From contig OZ014413.1 of assembly GCA_963965975.1 (NCBI GenBank), forward strand, positions 9,636,101 through 9,700,100: DNA of 64,000 bases, read 5' to 3'. This document shows positions 11,601 through 23,110 of the stretch, piece after piece. Below the pieces are notes generated by a model, which was not told the DNA's origin, made no database searches, and worked only from the letters and a program-made list of their open reading frames with translations. Origin of the DNA: Xestospongia bergquistia (Eukaryota > Porifera > Demospongiae > Haplosclerida > Petrosiidae). Positions within the stretch are counted from its first letter, which is position 1; the number at the start of each line of letters is the position of its first letter. The translations under genes and the position numbers were made by a program.

Positions 11601-12524
11601 AGTTTACTATTTCCACTTTATTTACTGACAATAGTTGTTGTCCTCATTATCCTCAGTCGTTATTCTTTAAGGCTTTCCAACAGAATAGCTCACTCCTCAG
11701 TTCAAGTACTAGTTACTGTTGTACACCTCTCTTTTATAAGTATGTTTACTGCAATATCAAATATAGTTACACCAATTAATATATATACCAATGATACTAG
11801 TAACCCAGTACTTAAAGTTTGGTACATAGATGGGACAGTTGAGTATGGAAAAGGTGATCATTTGATATTAATGATACTAATTATAGTAGTGGTTGGTCTA
11901 GTCCTACTATCTTATATGACCATCCTTGTTGCTGGTCGACCACTTATGAGAGTAGGTAAATTGAGAGAGTATATTCGACCTGTTTATGAAGCTATTCATG
12001 GTCCTTATAAACACAACAAAGAAATTTTTTTTACAACTCGTCTAATACTACTTGTATTTTTCTACATCTTATATGTTATGTACAGAACTGAGGACGTCTA
12101 CAAGGGATATGTAATAGGTATTCCTGTCTTTGCCATCTATGTGATAATTGAAGGATTTTGTAGGCCTTTTCGTAAGTTGTGGCTGAAGATACTTGATCTT
12201 TTTGTTATGTGTAACTGTGTCATAGTTTCTGGTACATTGTGGTATCTTGTTAAAGTCAATAAACTCTCTCTTGTTTTAACAACAACAACTACTATTGTAT
12301 TCTTGACATTTGTTACTGTTGTTATATCTCATATTCTTTGGATCACTGGAATATTAAAGAAAATAAAACCTAAACTGTACATACTTCAAATGAAATTCAG
12401 TCTTTTTGTTGGTTCAGAAATACATCATAACTCAAGGCATAGAGATTTGAAGACTCCTGATCTTGAAGGGTCATTTTTTGATACCTATGATGAAACAAGA
12501 GAACCACTTCTCAGTTCAATATAA
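8601..12524 (+). CDS. Gene B: intact multi-pass protein with beta-helix-like ectodomain (1307 aa)
   Basis: Unknown function; probably a plasma-membrane surface protein. The ATG opens a signal peptide (MLLLLVFVCLLV, cleavage likely near residue 20). Residues ~20-755 are rich in N-x-S/T sequons and in beta-helix-like repeats. F523-V-N-N526 followed by GGAI at 532-535 resembles the FxxN/GGAI repeats of chlamydial Pmp proteins, but nothing else here is bacterial. A Cys-rich stalk (~758-908) includes CQC, CPPTKTGPLCSTC and SSECKQC. Nine to ten hydrophobic segments lie between ~910 and ~1248; the first begins after NWW. The cytoplasmic tail (~1250-1307) ends DLEGSFFDTYDETREPLLSSI in part-conserved form. 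There are no introns. AATAAA lies at 12879, about 355 bp downstream. It is closest to D, of which it appears to be the duplicate partner. Confidence 0.92.
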   Translation: MLLLLVFVCLLVDFQGATAHEINITHSNELETVLCHSGPFNNDTIIVLSTNITHEITNISFCLVNTSHSLTIKSATNSLAYIRCPTAVSQPSYPTSGFAFVNLYNLTLQKLSFQECGAFLRDLDESILSSINSTTSPIYFTEYHSSLLLFLHIETLLIKEVNMLSNYGFSILAINPLNATIENINVTSTKSAEFNTHTNTSLGNGVLLLFIDESNVKSLQNNVLIKEAIFVNNFDYINSINCLSYLDNLVHQETFTSIPVVNAAGLTILYTQQNFSANVQISSTIFYHNYGSFTGAVLVLHFYSIKTSQTIIKNASFTENYNIFSCHGAALSFFTIFNKTHDNHLSNMYPLIVSNSVFKFRKSNVIIDSKANAGAVSVVIHNPPQKKDFNVTVMFTNVNFSENVIKTTGACIYANTYSNKDSGLKPLIIVLEDVIAYNNTQDGSSTSISKAGMFTMDNIKALHITGSNSHYYDNSGSIFEVIDTNIMLDGNMLFEENRGERGAVFMLYGSSTFYLNNGLRATFVNNIAHTKGGAIYAQDDIYKTIKQCTFQMSSLFQNMTVLNISMIFINNTAGLSGSSIFSTNLYNCYMNGLYYTGHHNKRRYYAKILHFKSLKPNPLNISTLSNSHCICSKDLTKCIYDGNNEVVFPNIISVYSGQTLHIPMAAKDVVDNNVYSTVSLLLARIKHHSGKLSLSPFSSWYISPHDENQVLLESQQCTLVNFTLYKRDSISKRVDDTVLVISSPDDSSLLKIKLNLLDCPLGFELNAIKGICQCSPVINKLGIAGDYQPTCLVVSHNSYLQYPLATITRPPDSTAWAGLMNITNGTNQTTVFGVALTCLESCNLNRDYTKFLIYGSDILIADPNNYLVNHLPLCPPTKTGPLCSTCTTVNGIKYSVVFGSSECKQCSNWWLLTLILYAVSGLLLIYLLFALKLTLTTGTLNGIIFYAQAIGIIYLKISSSHHVTTSMYSLTHSFLLMLNLNLGFPLCFYNGMTELWKAGLSLLFPLYLLTIVVVLIILSRYSLRLSNRIAHSSVQVLVTVVHLSFISMFTAISNIVTPINIYTNDTSNPVLKVWYIDGTVEYGKGDHLILMILIIVVVGLVLLSYMTILVAGRPLMRVGKLREYIRPVYEAIHGPYKHNKEIFFTTRLILLVFFYILYVMYRTEDVYKGYVIGIPVFAIYVIIEGFCRPFRKLWLKILDLFVMCNCVIVSGTLWYLVKVNKLSLVLTTTTTIVFLTFVTVVISHILWITGILKKIKPKLYILQMKFSLFVGSEIHHNSRHRDLKTPDLEGSFFDTYDETREPLLSSI

Positions 12525-13378
12525 TGCATGTGTGTATTTATCAAGAATTAGTGAATCAGATTATGTGTAAATAGTTTTAATTTTATCAATTTATTATAGA
12601 TGTTTTTATTTAATGTATCTCTACTTATATCTGGTGTGTCAGTAAATAGTGTATATGATATTTGTTTAATTGTACATGTTCTCTGAACATTTAGGTTTGT
12701 GTCCATTTGTTTTTAATTGTACATGTTCTCTTTGTTAACATAGAGTGTTTCATAGTCACATTTGTTATTAAATATTTTGTAATGTCATAATATTCAAGAA
12801 CAACACACAATTTTTGAAATTATCTTCACTTAATGATATAATTCTCTTCAAAAATCATTCTGTGTATTCTTATATTGAAATAAAGAATTCAAAGGATATT
12901 AAAACTCTGTCCACTTTGTAAGCTATATGTAGTTGCTATGAATACCCAAATTTAATTATCAGTGAAGGATGTTGTTTTAAATACAATAGCTAGACTTTGT
13001 TATTCTATAAACAGTTATTTTGAAACTGAAACTATTATAAGATATTTTCCAAAACATACTAAAATAGGATGTAATGTAAACACAATTTGTATTATATTAC
13101 ACTGTCCAGTAATATGCACCTTGTAGTCTCCAACTTATTCATTTTAATAAACATAATGTACTCAAATACTCAAAGGAAATATAACATACTTGTACTACAA
13201 TGGACATTAATTTTTATATAGAGAAAGAACATTGACACTGTTTTATGTCATTAATTATTGTAGCAATAATCATAGACATGCTCATATCCATGAGACTGTT
13301 CAAACCTCAAGTTATATACATTGCTACTTAATTTTAAATGTTTAGAAAAAACTATATATTGTGGTCTTGTCTGAGTTA

Positions 13379-13540
13379 ATGTTGCTACTACTGGTCTTTG
13401 TCTCTTTGTTAGCCAACACTCAATGAGTCCATGAGATCAATATATCTAATATCAATGATCTTTATAGGGTCTTTTATGCCATTCTGGTCCATTGAGTGAC
13501 AACATTATCATAGTGTTGTTAACAAAATCAATGTTGACTA
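13379..13540 (+). pseudogene. 5' relic: signal peptide of a lost family member
   Basis: The ATG at 13379 opens a family signal peptide (MLLLLVFVSLLANTQ) that hits TGA at 13424-13426. The following bases still align with the first exon-like stretch of the genes up to about 'CCATTGAGTGACAAC', then homology stops. The same relic with the same stop occurs at 27861, so the damage predates the block duplication. Confidence 0.75.
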
Positions 13541-13599
13541 AATATATTGATCTTAATATATATATATATATATACATCTACATACATACATACCTATAC

Positions 13600-13637
<38 letters not shown>

Positions 13638-14662
13638 ATTATCAACAATCTTTTACTTTATTTATGAATATATATAAGTTATATGCATCTCAAACTAAAC
13701 ATTACATTGACAAATAGAATATTTTATACATACTTGTGCTGCAATGGACATTAATTTTTATATAGAGAAAGAACACTGATACTTTTATGCAATTAATTGT
13801 TGTAACGACAATCAAAACACTCTCATATCAGTATATACTTCCTGAAAAGTTTTATCAAAATATCATGATCATTACATGATCTATATCATAGTTAACTAAG
13901 TCATAGATCTCAAAGTAAACATTACATTGACAAGTGGAATATTTTATTAAAATAGCAATTGTTAGTACACATGTCCAGTATTATAGTCCCATTATAAGTT
14001 ATGTAACTAAGGAAATATATTTTGTTTACAAAATCTTGTTTTTGAATGCAAAAATATAATTACCGACAAAAGTAGTTGCACTGGTTGATGAAGTATATGG
14101 TGAATAGTCTACTTAGCAAATACTAAACAATATGTCTGAATTATTTATTTTAATGTAGAAAAGACAAATCAATACATTTAGAATATTAATTGTGGTACAA
14201 TTGGTCTCTGTAGATTCTACACTATAAGTGTCATCAACTATAGTCACACTTACAAACCTCTCAATCAATGATGCTATTATAATATCAATGTTAACTTATT
14301 GTTGCAACAAAAATGGTCATTAATTAAAAACAAAGTAAAGTAAATAATGAAATTGAAAATCCAGTACTATAATAAACAGGTGATGTCTTATAATAACATA
14401 ATTGAAATATCATAGTCTTCATAAAATATACTGACAATAACATACTTGTTATACCATAATCAATGACATCAAAACATCAATGTATTCTTTTTATGTAAAA
14501 TAACTGTCAATGTTTTTGTAAATTCATCATAGCATGGATATTTCCTTAATAGAAAACATTACTTGTCTGTACTAGTATTAGTTAAGATATCCATGTATTA
14601 TATGATGTATATTGGTATAACATATTACTTCAGTTAAATCAGTTAGAGACTACTTATTAATA

Positions 14663-14874
14663 GTTTAGTTTCAAAATAGCAGTACTAAAAAACAGTGCCA
14701 ACCTGTTATTACAGACAAACTGGTGTCTTTGGCCAAGGAGAAAGTGGTTATATTGCAACTAGAACTGGTCATTGTGTATTTATTTGTCAACATTTGAGAA
14801 GCTGATGAGATCCAGACAATAATAACTCACAGCAATAAACTAGAGACGGTCATGTGTATATTGAGTAATAACAT
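14663..14874 (+). pseudogene. 5' relic with decayed promoter
   Basis: TAGTTTAGTTTCAAAATAGC near 14661-14680 is a decayed ISRE-like element. From about 14759 the sequence aligns with the gene start (ACTGGTC...GAGATCC...AACTCACAGCAAT), but the initiator ATG is gone. It ends at TGTATATTGAGTAATAACATA, where the duplicate at 29.3 kb continues for another 123 bp; this copy has lost that piece between two 21-bp direct repeats. Confidence 0.7.
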
Positions 14875-14928
14875 AACATGGTATTTGAAAATCTAATTAA
14901 ATAGATAAGTTATGACTAATTATACAGT

Positions 14929-14965
14929 AGTTTCAGTTTCAAAATAGCTGTAAAACTATAAAAAA
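14929..14965 (+). promoter_or_regulatory. ISRE-like element plus TATA box of gene C
   Basis: AGTTTCAGTTTC at 14929-14940 and TATAAAAAA at 14957-14965; ATG at 15055. Same spacing as in gene B. Confidence 0.72.
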
Positions 14966-15054
14966 TCTTAAACGTTGTAAACATATTTCACAGACAAACT
15001 GATACTCACAGTAGTATATATATCATCTCAACTACAAAGTATTTATCTAAACTA

Positions 15055-18000
15055 ATGTTACTACTACTGGTCTTTGCCTGTTTGTTAGTTGATATTCAAA
15101 GAGCTACTGCTCATGAGATCAATATAACTCACAGTAATGAACTAGAGACAGTCTTATGTACTTCTGGTCCATTCAATAATGACACTATTATAGTGTTGTT
15201 CACAAATATTACTCATGAGATTACAAACATATCATTTTGTCTTGTAAATACTAGTCACTCACTGACTATAAAAAGTGCTACAAACTCACTTGCTCACATA
15301 AGATGTCCTACAGCTGTCTCTCATCCTTCATATCCCACTAGTGGATTTGCTTTTGTTAATCTTTATAATCTTACTCTACAGAAATTATCATTCCAAGGAT
15401 GTGGTGCTTTCTTGAGAGTTTTGGATGAGAGTATCCTGTCATCTATCAACTCTACAACATCTCCAGTATATTTCACAGAGTATCATTCTTCTCTACTACT
15501 GTTCCTCCATATTGAGACATTATTGATCAAAGAGGTTAATATGTTATCAAATTATGGGTTTGCAATTCTAGCTATTAATCCAATAGAGGCAGCTATAGAA
15601 AATGTCATGGTCACCTCTACAAAAGGCATTGAGTTTTATCAAGAGACTAATATGAGTTTAGGTAATGGAATGTTGTTATTGTTCATTGATGAAAACAATG
15701 TGAAAAATTTACGAAAGAATGTTTTAATAAAAGAAGCAAGATTTGTAAATAACATTGACTATATCAACAGTATGAAGTGTCTCTCTTATCTTGATAATTT
15801 AGTACATCAAGAAACATTTACTTCAATTCCTGTTGTTAATGCTGCAGGTTTGACAATACTCTATACTCAACAGAACTTCTCACCCATTGTCCACATATCT
15901 TCAACTATGTTCTATCATAATATTGGCTCATTCTCAGGTGCTGTATTGGTATTACATTTCTACAGTGTAACTAACTCTCAAACTATAATAAATAATAGTA
16001 GTTTTATAAAGAGCTACAATGTTTTTAGTTGCAATGGAGGTGCTCTCTCATTCTTCATGATGTTTAAAAAAATCCTTGACACTCACCTATCAAATATGTA
16101 CCCACTTATTGTATCTAACAGTGTTTTTAAATTTAGAAAAGTAAATGCTGTTATTGAGTCCAAAGCAAATGCTGGGGCAGTCTCTGTTGTTATACATAAT
16201 CCACCACAAAACAAAGACTTCAATGTCACTGTAACATTTAGTAATGTGAACTTTAGTGAAAACGTTATTAAAACTACAGGAGCATGTATATATGCTAACA
16301 CATATTCTAATAAAGATAGTGGATTGAAGCCTTTGATAATAGTTCTAGAAGATGTTATAGCATACAACAATACACAAGATGGTTCATCAACATCCATTTC
16401 AAAAGCTGGTATGTTTACAATGGATAATATTAAAGCTCTTTATATTAATGGATCTAACAGTCATTATTATTACAATTCAGGCTCAGTCTTTGAAGTAATT
16501 GACACTAACATTATGTTGGATGGTAATATGTGGTTTGAAGGAAATAGAGGAGAGAGAGGAGCTGTATTCAAGTTATATGGCAGTAGTACATTTTATTTAA
16601 ACAATGGACTCAGGGCTACCTTTATCAATAACATTTCTCATACAAAGGGAGGAGCTATTTATGCACAAGATGATATTTATAAGACCATAAAACAATGTAC
16701 ATTTCAAATGTCTTCCCTCTTTCAAAACATGACAGTATTAAATATCAGTATGATATTTATCAATAATACAGCTGGTCTATCTGGTAGCTCCATATTCAGT
16801 ACTAACTTGTACAATTGCTATATAAATGAATTATATTACACTGGTCATCATAATGAAAAACACTATTATGATACAATTTTTCATTTTGATTCTTTAAAAC
16901 ACGATCCTTTAAACATCTCCACTTTATCTAATAATCATTGCATATGTTCCAATGATCTAACCAAATGTATTAATGATAGTAACAATGAAGTAGTGTTTCA
17001 TGACATCATATCAGTATATCCTGGACAAACATTACATATACCTATGGCAGCTAAAGATGTAGTAGGTAATAATGTGTACACTACAGTGTCTCTTGCATTG
17101 GCTAGGACAAGAGATAATTCTGGAACTATGTCATTATCACCATTTTCATCATGGTATATCTCACCTCATGATGAGAATCAAGTGCTCCTGGAGTCTCAGC
17201 AGTGTACTTTAGTTAATTTCACTCTTTATAAAAGGGACGGTAATTCAAAGAGGATTAATGACAATGTCCTAGTCATATCATCTCCTTATGACTCATCATT
17301 AATAAAGATAAAACTTGACTTACTAGATTGTCCACTAGGTTTTGAACTGAATACAGACACAAGTACATGTCAATGTTCACCAGTTATCAATAAACTTGTT
17401 ATTGCTGGAAATTATCAACCTACTTGTCTAGTTGTCTCACACAATTCATATTTACAATATCCTCTTGCTACAATTACCAGATGTGACTCTGCTGCATGGG
17501 CTGGACTAATGAATATTACAAATGGTAGAAATAAGACTACAGTATTTGGTGTAGCACATACTTGTCACGAATCTTGTAACCTCAATCAAGATTACACCAT
17601 GTTTTTGATAAATGGCTCTGATGTTTTAATAGCTGATCCAAACAATTACCTTGTAAATCATCTTCCACTTTGTCCACCAACTAAAACAGGACCTTTATAT
17701 TCTACTTGTACTACTGTTAATGGTATCAAGTATAGTGTGGTATTTGGTTCTTCAGAATGCAAGCAGTGTAGTAATTGGTGGTTATTGACACTAATCCTCT
17801 ATGCAATAGCTGGTCCACTCCTAATTTACCTGTTATTTGCTCTCAAACTAACATTAACAACTGGTACACTCAATGGAATTATATTCTATACTCAAGCTAT
17901 TGCCATTATAGATCTTAAAATTTCTTCATCACACCATGTTACAACTTCAATGTATTCATTAACACGTTCTTTTCTGTTGATGTTAAATCTGAATCTTGGT

Positions 18001-18975
18001 TTTCCTTTATGTTTTTACAATGGGATGACAGAGTTATGGAAAGCTGGTCTCAGTTTACTATTTCCACTTTATTTACTGATAATAGTTGTTGTCCTCATTA
18101 TCCTCAGTCGTTATTCTTTAAAGCTTTCCAACAGAATAGCTGACTCCTCAGTTCAAGTACTAGTTACTGTTGTACACCTCTCTTTTATAAGTATGTTTAT
18201 TGCAATATCAAATATAGTTACACCAATTAATATATATACCAATGATACTAGTAACCCAGTACTTAAAGTTTGGTACAGAGATGGTACAGTTGAGTATGGA
18301 AAAGGTGATCATTTGATATTAATGATATTAATTATAGTAGTGGTTGGTCTAGTCCTACTATCTTATATGACCATCCTTGTTGCTGGACGACCACTTATGA
18401 GAGTACATAAATTGAGAGAGTATATTTGACCTGTTTATGAAGCTATTCATGGTCCTTATAAACACAACAAAGAATTTTTTTTTACAACTCGTCTAATACT
18501 ACTTGTATTTTTCTACATCTTATATATTCTGTACAGAACTGAGGACATCTACAAAGCATATGTAATAGGTATTCCTGTCTTTGCCATCTATGTGAATATT
18601 GAAGCATTTTGTAGGCCTTTTCATAAGATGTGGCTGAAGATACTTGATCTTTTTGTTATGTGCAACTGTGTTATAGTTTCTGGTACATTGTGGTATCTTG
18701 TTAAAGTCAATAAACTCTCTCTTGTTTTAACAATAACAGCTACTATTGTATTCTTGACATTAGTTACTGTTGTTATATCTCATATTCTTTGGATCACTGG
18801 AACATTAAAGAAAATAAAACCTAAACTGTACATACTACAAATGAAATTCAGTCTTTTTGTTGGTTCAGAAATACATCATAACTCAAGGCATAGAGATTTG
18901 AAGACTCCTGACCTTGAAGGGTCATTTTTTGATACCTATGATGAAACAAGAGAACCACTTCTCAGTTCAATATAA
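15055..18975 (+). pseudogene. Gene C: family member with a single in-frame nonsense codon
   Basis: The frame runs from the ATG at 15055 (signal peptide MLLLLVFACLLV) to TGA at 18427-18429, 1124 residues. It then continues in the same frame without further stops to the normal end at 18975 (tail ending REPLLSSI). Paralogues have CGA (Arg of REYIRPVYE) at the stop, so one C-to-T change at a CpG explains it. The truncated product keeps the ectodomain and about six membrane segments but loses the last ones and the tail. Two cysteine changes are also present: GPLCSTC reads GPLYSTC, and a Cys is gained where paralogues read RPPDS (here RCDS). The flanks match those of gene E. Young pseudogene or truncated allele; an assembly error is possible. 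Confidence 0.87.
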
Positions 18976-20813
18976 AACATGTGTGTGTGTTTATAAAGAA
19001 TTAATAAATCATAGTGTGTGTATCAAGGTTTTTAATTTTATTGATTTATTATAGATATTTTTATTTAATGTATCTCTACTTATATCTGGTGTCTCAGTAA
19101 ATAGTGTATATGATATTTGTTTAATTGTACATGTTCTCTGAGCATTTAGGTTTGTGTACATTTGTTTTTAATTGTACATGCTCTCTTTGTTAACATAGAG
19201 TGTTTAATAGTCACATTTGTTATTAAATATTTTGTAATGTCATAATATTCAAGAACAACGTACAATTTTTAAAATTATACCCAAGTTTAATTATCAGTGA
19301 AAGATGTTGTTTTAAATATAATATCTAGACTTTGTTATTCTATAAACAGTTATTCTATAAACAGTTAGTTAAAAGTATATCTCACTGTGACTTACATATA
19401 TAGTATGTTCATCAACTATACATCATCATTGTTATGATATTATTGTCATATTGACTATATCATGACAAGTATTAAACATACTTGTGACCGTCAATAATAT
19501 GAATGATAATAATTATTAACTATATACATGTCAAGGTATATCATACTCTGGTTAAGTCACTAAAAAGAAGCAAAATCTACATATGATATGATTATAAAGA
19601 TTTTAAAAACCAAATCCACTAGCAACATGATTAGAAGTTTGAAAGACAGATATACATGAGCAAATGAGTTTGTAGCATTCCAAATAGTATGTTTGTAATG
19701 CTATATGGACAAAACTTTAATAGTGTCATTATACAATGGACTATAATGATATAAATCAGTTACTATTTCAATGCTGTGTGTTATTATAACATATAGGCTT
19801 TGTGTTTTTATAAACAGTTATTTGAAACTGAAACTATTGTAAAATATCTCAAACAATAATTATTTGCACATACTAAACTATTTGCTATGTAAACATATTG
19901 TTGTTGTTATTGTTGTTGTACTTAATTAAGCACGTGGTAGTGGTGCCTGTGAAGGGATGGCCTGGGTTGTCCATTGAAATGTATTGACAGAAAAAAATGA
20001 ATATCTCACTCAAATCTGATCTAAATCTTTACAATATTTTTAATCCCTTCCCCATGGCTCAGTTACAGATTAAGACAAAATTTCTAAACATCAAGTGGTC
20101 TAATGTTGGATTCGTTATCTTTCTTCTGCCTCTGTGTCTATCACATTAATGGTTACAATTAATAGTGTATTTTTGAAATTAATATAATAAATTGTCTCTA
20201 AGAATCATACATTATTGTAACTGTTTATCAAATAAGATGAGTGGGAACTCTTCAAGCAATAAAAATGAAGATATGTTTACAGGATATTTATACTAACACT
20301 GAAAGTATATAACACTGACTTACATGTATAGTATATTTATTAACTACATCATTTTGATGTTATTGTCATAGTGATTATGTCATGACATGTATATATTACA
20401 TATACCTATGGCAGTTAATAATATGATAGATAATTTAGTATATACATGTCACAGTGCATCATACACTGGTTAGGTCACTGTACTCAAACTCATAAACAAC
20501 AAATCCCTATATTATATAATTATAAAGATTTCCACTAGTAGAATATGAAGATTGAAAGACAGACATAGGACATTGTACATGTATAAGTGAATTTGTAGCA
20601 TTCCAAATGGTATGTATGAAATGCTATGTGGACATAACTTTAATAATGTAATAATGTATTATACAATGGACTATAATGATATCATTTAGTTACCAATTCA
20701 ATACTGTGTGTTGTTGTGACATATATACTTTGTTATTTATAAACAATTATTTTGAAACTGAAACAATTGTAAATATACCAAAACAAAATTATGTAACTAA
20801 AATTACACACTTT
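18976..20813. repeat. Spacer C-fragment 1; duplicated downstream of gene E
   Basis: No gene seen. It aligns with 31397-32962, with small indels; the AATAAA region near 19260, present after E at 31749, is deleted here. It holds recurrent modules with GAAACTGAAACT at 19824-19835 and the variant GAAACTGAAACA at 20754-20765, and the non-coding block at about 19975-20180. Confidence 0.65.
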
Positions 20814-20863
20814 TGTTGTACTTAATAAAAAAGACACTAACCAATAGGTCCATATTTATTGAC

Positions 20864-21192
20864 ATGGCAACAGATATGGACAACTTTATAATGTTCAGTT
20901 CTGTCTTACTATACTCAGTTCAAGTACTGGTTACTGTTGTACACCTCTCTTTCACAAGTATTTTTACTGCAATATCAAATGTAGTTATATCAATTAATAT
21001 ATACATCAATGATAGTAGTAACCCAATACTTAAAGTTTGGTACAGAGATGGTACAGTTGAGTATGGAAAAAGTGATCATTTGATATTAATGATACTAATT
21101 ATAGTAGTGGTTGGTCCTATCCTACTATCTTATATGACCATCCTTGTTGCTATATTCAACCATTAATGAGAGTAGAGAGTGTGTTCAACCTG
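20864..21192 (+). pseudogene. Fragment 1: relic of the middle membrane segments, with a 100-codon open frame
   Basis: From about 20914 the sequence matches the segment starting SVQVLVTVVHLSF and running through NPILKVWYRDGTVEYGK to LLSYMTILVA, two hydrophobic segments of the family membrane domain. It then diverges and stops at 21166. An ATG at 20864 places 17 residues of unrelated sequence in front, so a 100-residue two-pass peptide is formally possible. The frame is also open in the copy at 33014. Decayed homology continues to TTCAACCTG at about 21192. I favour a gene fragment, because no signal peptide or ectodomain is present. Confidence 0.7.
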
Positions 21193-22984
21193 AACAACAA
21201 GTCACCTTTCACTGATGATGCAATCATATGATCTCTAACATAAAATATAATGTTCTTTGTCACATTGTATTGTGTTTTATTTACTAGCACATTAAGTGAA
21301 TTGACGACTTAATGTGGTTATACCAATTACTCTCATAAACGCAACATTCTTTGTCACATTGTATTTATTTTGATCATCTCTCAATGAGTTAACAGACCAC
21401 ATGTTAGTTAGCCCATTAGTATATATAATACATGCTGTGTCATACAAATTTAGCTGGAATTAAATAGACATTTCTATTATTAGATAATGTATCCTATTAG
21501 TGATCTATTTAATACTTCACTTTGAGGTTGTTTTTAACATTAAAAATAACTTATATAATCACAATATGACATATTGTATTACATATATAATGTATATATT
21601 AATAGGTATTTATAGTAGGCATGGTTATTCACACAGCACAGGAAGTACATACTTCAATGATAAATTACCATATACTCTAGAACCTAAACTCTAAACCTTA
21701 GAACCTAACTGTATTAATTTCACATATTGGACTGTTCACTTACTATGCAATATATCACTATAAGTTTCTAGCATATTAATTCCAATAATCAGTTACTGAA
21801 CATATTAACAATGTGACTTACATATACAGTAGTGCATCAACTATACACATGATATTATCATAGTGATCATGTCATGACAAGTATTACATGTACCTATGGC
21901 AATTAATAATATGATAGATAATTAAGTACATGCATGTCATAGTACATCATAAACTGATCAGTTCACTGAATTCAAACTCGTAAAAAAACAAATTGCTATA
22001 TTATATGATTATAAAAATGATTAAAAACAATCCACTAGTAGAATATGAAGATCGAAAGACAGATGAAGGATATTGTATGTTACTAGGTGAGGTTGTAACA
22101 TTCTAAATGGTATGTTTATAATGTTATGTGGACAAAACTTTAATAGTGTCATTATACAATGTACTATAATGTTATATATCTGTTACCAGTTCAATGCTGT
22201 GTGTTATTATAATATATAGGCTTTGTTATTTTATTAACAATTATTTTGAAACTGAAACTATTATAAGATATCTCAAACATGAATTATTTTCACAAAACTA
22301 AACTAGTTGTTATGTAAACATATTGTTGTTGTACTTAAACATTACTACACACACATTTATAATAGCTAGACTTAGTTATTCTATAAACAGTTGTAATAAT
22401 AATATTTTAATTAAATAAAATGAATGAAAGTGTTCAAGCATGAAAATAAATTATATTTACAAGACAATACTAAAATAGTAAACAATTTTATAAGCTTGCC
22501 CTCCTTTTCATGACATTTCTACTGATGCTAAAAGTATATCTCACTGAGAACTACATGTATAGTATTTGTATCAACTGTCCATTATCATTATTATGATATT
22601 ATTATCATAGTGATCCTGCCACAAGGACATTGTATGTGAGCAAATACGTTTGTAGCATTCAAAATTGTACATTTGTAATTTTATGGAAACAACTTTAGTA
22701 GTGTCTTATATACAAAGAATTATATTGATATATATTAGTTACCAGTTGAATACTGTGTGTTATTATGACATATAGGCTTTGTTATTTATAAATAGTTATT
22801 TTTAAAATTAAAAATTATTTCGGAAAATATACTAAACAAAATTACGTAACTAAAATCACATGTTTTATAGTACTTAAAATAAGACAAAACTTTTCATGAT
22901 AATATTACATTACAATATCAATGTATACATAACATGGTATTTGAAAATGTGATTAAATAGATAAGTTGTGACTAATTACATAGT
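21193..22984. repeat. Spacer fragment 1 to gene D: recurrent modules
   Basis: No gene. 21340-22290 is the shared spacer block also found at 5990-6960 and 33490-34260. 22080-22390 is the forward counterpart of the inverted segments at 7.4-7.7 kb and 34.3-34.6 kb. GAAACTGAAACT occurs at 22248-22259. A 64-codon frame at 21500-21694 lies in repeat sequence and has no family support. Confidence 0.6.
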
Positions 22985-23021
22985 AGTTTCAGTTTCAAAA
23001 TAGCTGTAAAACTATAAAAAA
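22985..23021 (+). promoter_or_regulatory. ISRE-like element plus TATA box of gene D
   Basis: AGTTTCAGTTTC at 22985-22996 and TATAAAAAA at 23013-23021; ATG at 23111. Confidence 0.75.
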
Positions 23022-23110
23022 TCTTAAATGTTGTAAACATATTTCACAGACAAACTGATACTCACAGCAGTATATATATCATCTCAACTACAAAGTGTTT
23101 ATCTGAACTA

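Larger units (their letters stand above)
12525..14928. repeat. Spacer B-C with two 5' gene relics; duplicated at 27.0-29.5 kb
   Basis: The whole stretch aligns with 27020-29515 at high identity (offset about 14.48-14.59 kb). It contains a (TA)n microsatellite at about 13553-13634, two degraded 5' gene ends (separate entries) and a GAAACTGAAACT site at 13022-13033. A 61-codon frame at 13492-13677 is only microsatellite translation. Confidence 0.8.

Noticed and set aside
13492..13677. 61-codon frame of Ile/Tyr repeats
   Set aside because: Translation of a (TA)n microsatellite inside a gene relic.
18427..18429. TGA of gene C as a recoded codon or alternative genetic code
   Set aside because: Paralogues have CGA here and several intact genes use TGA as their true stop (G, H, J, K).
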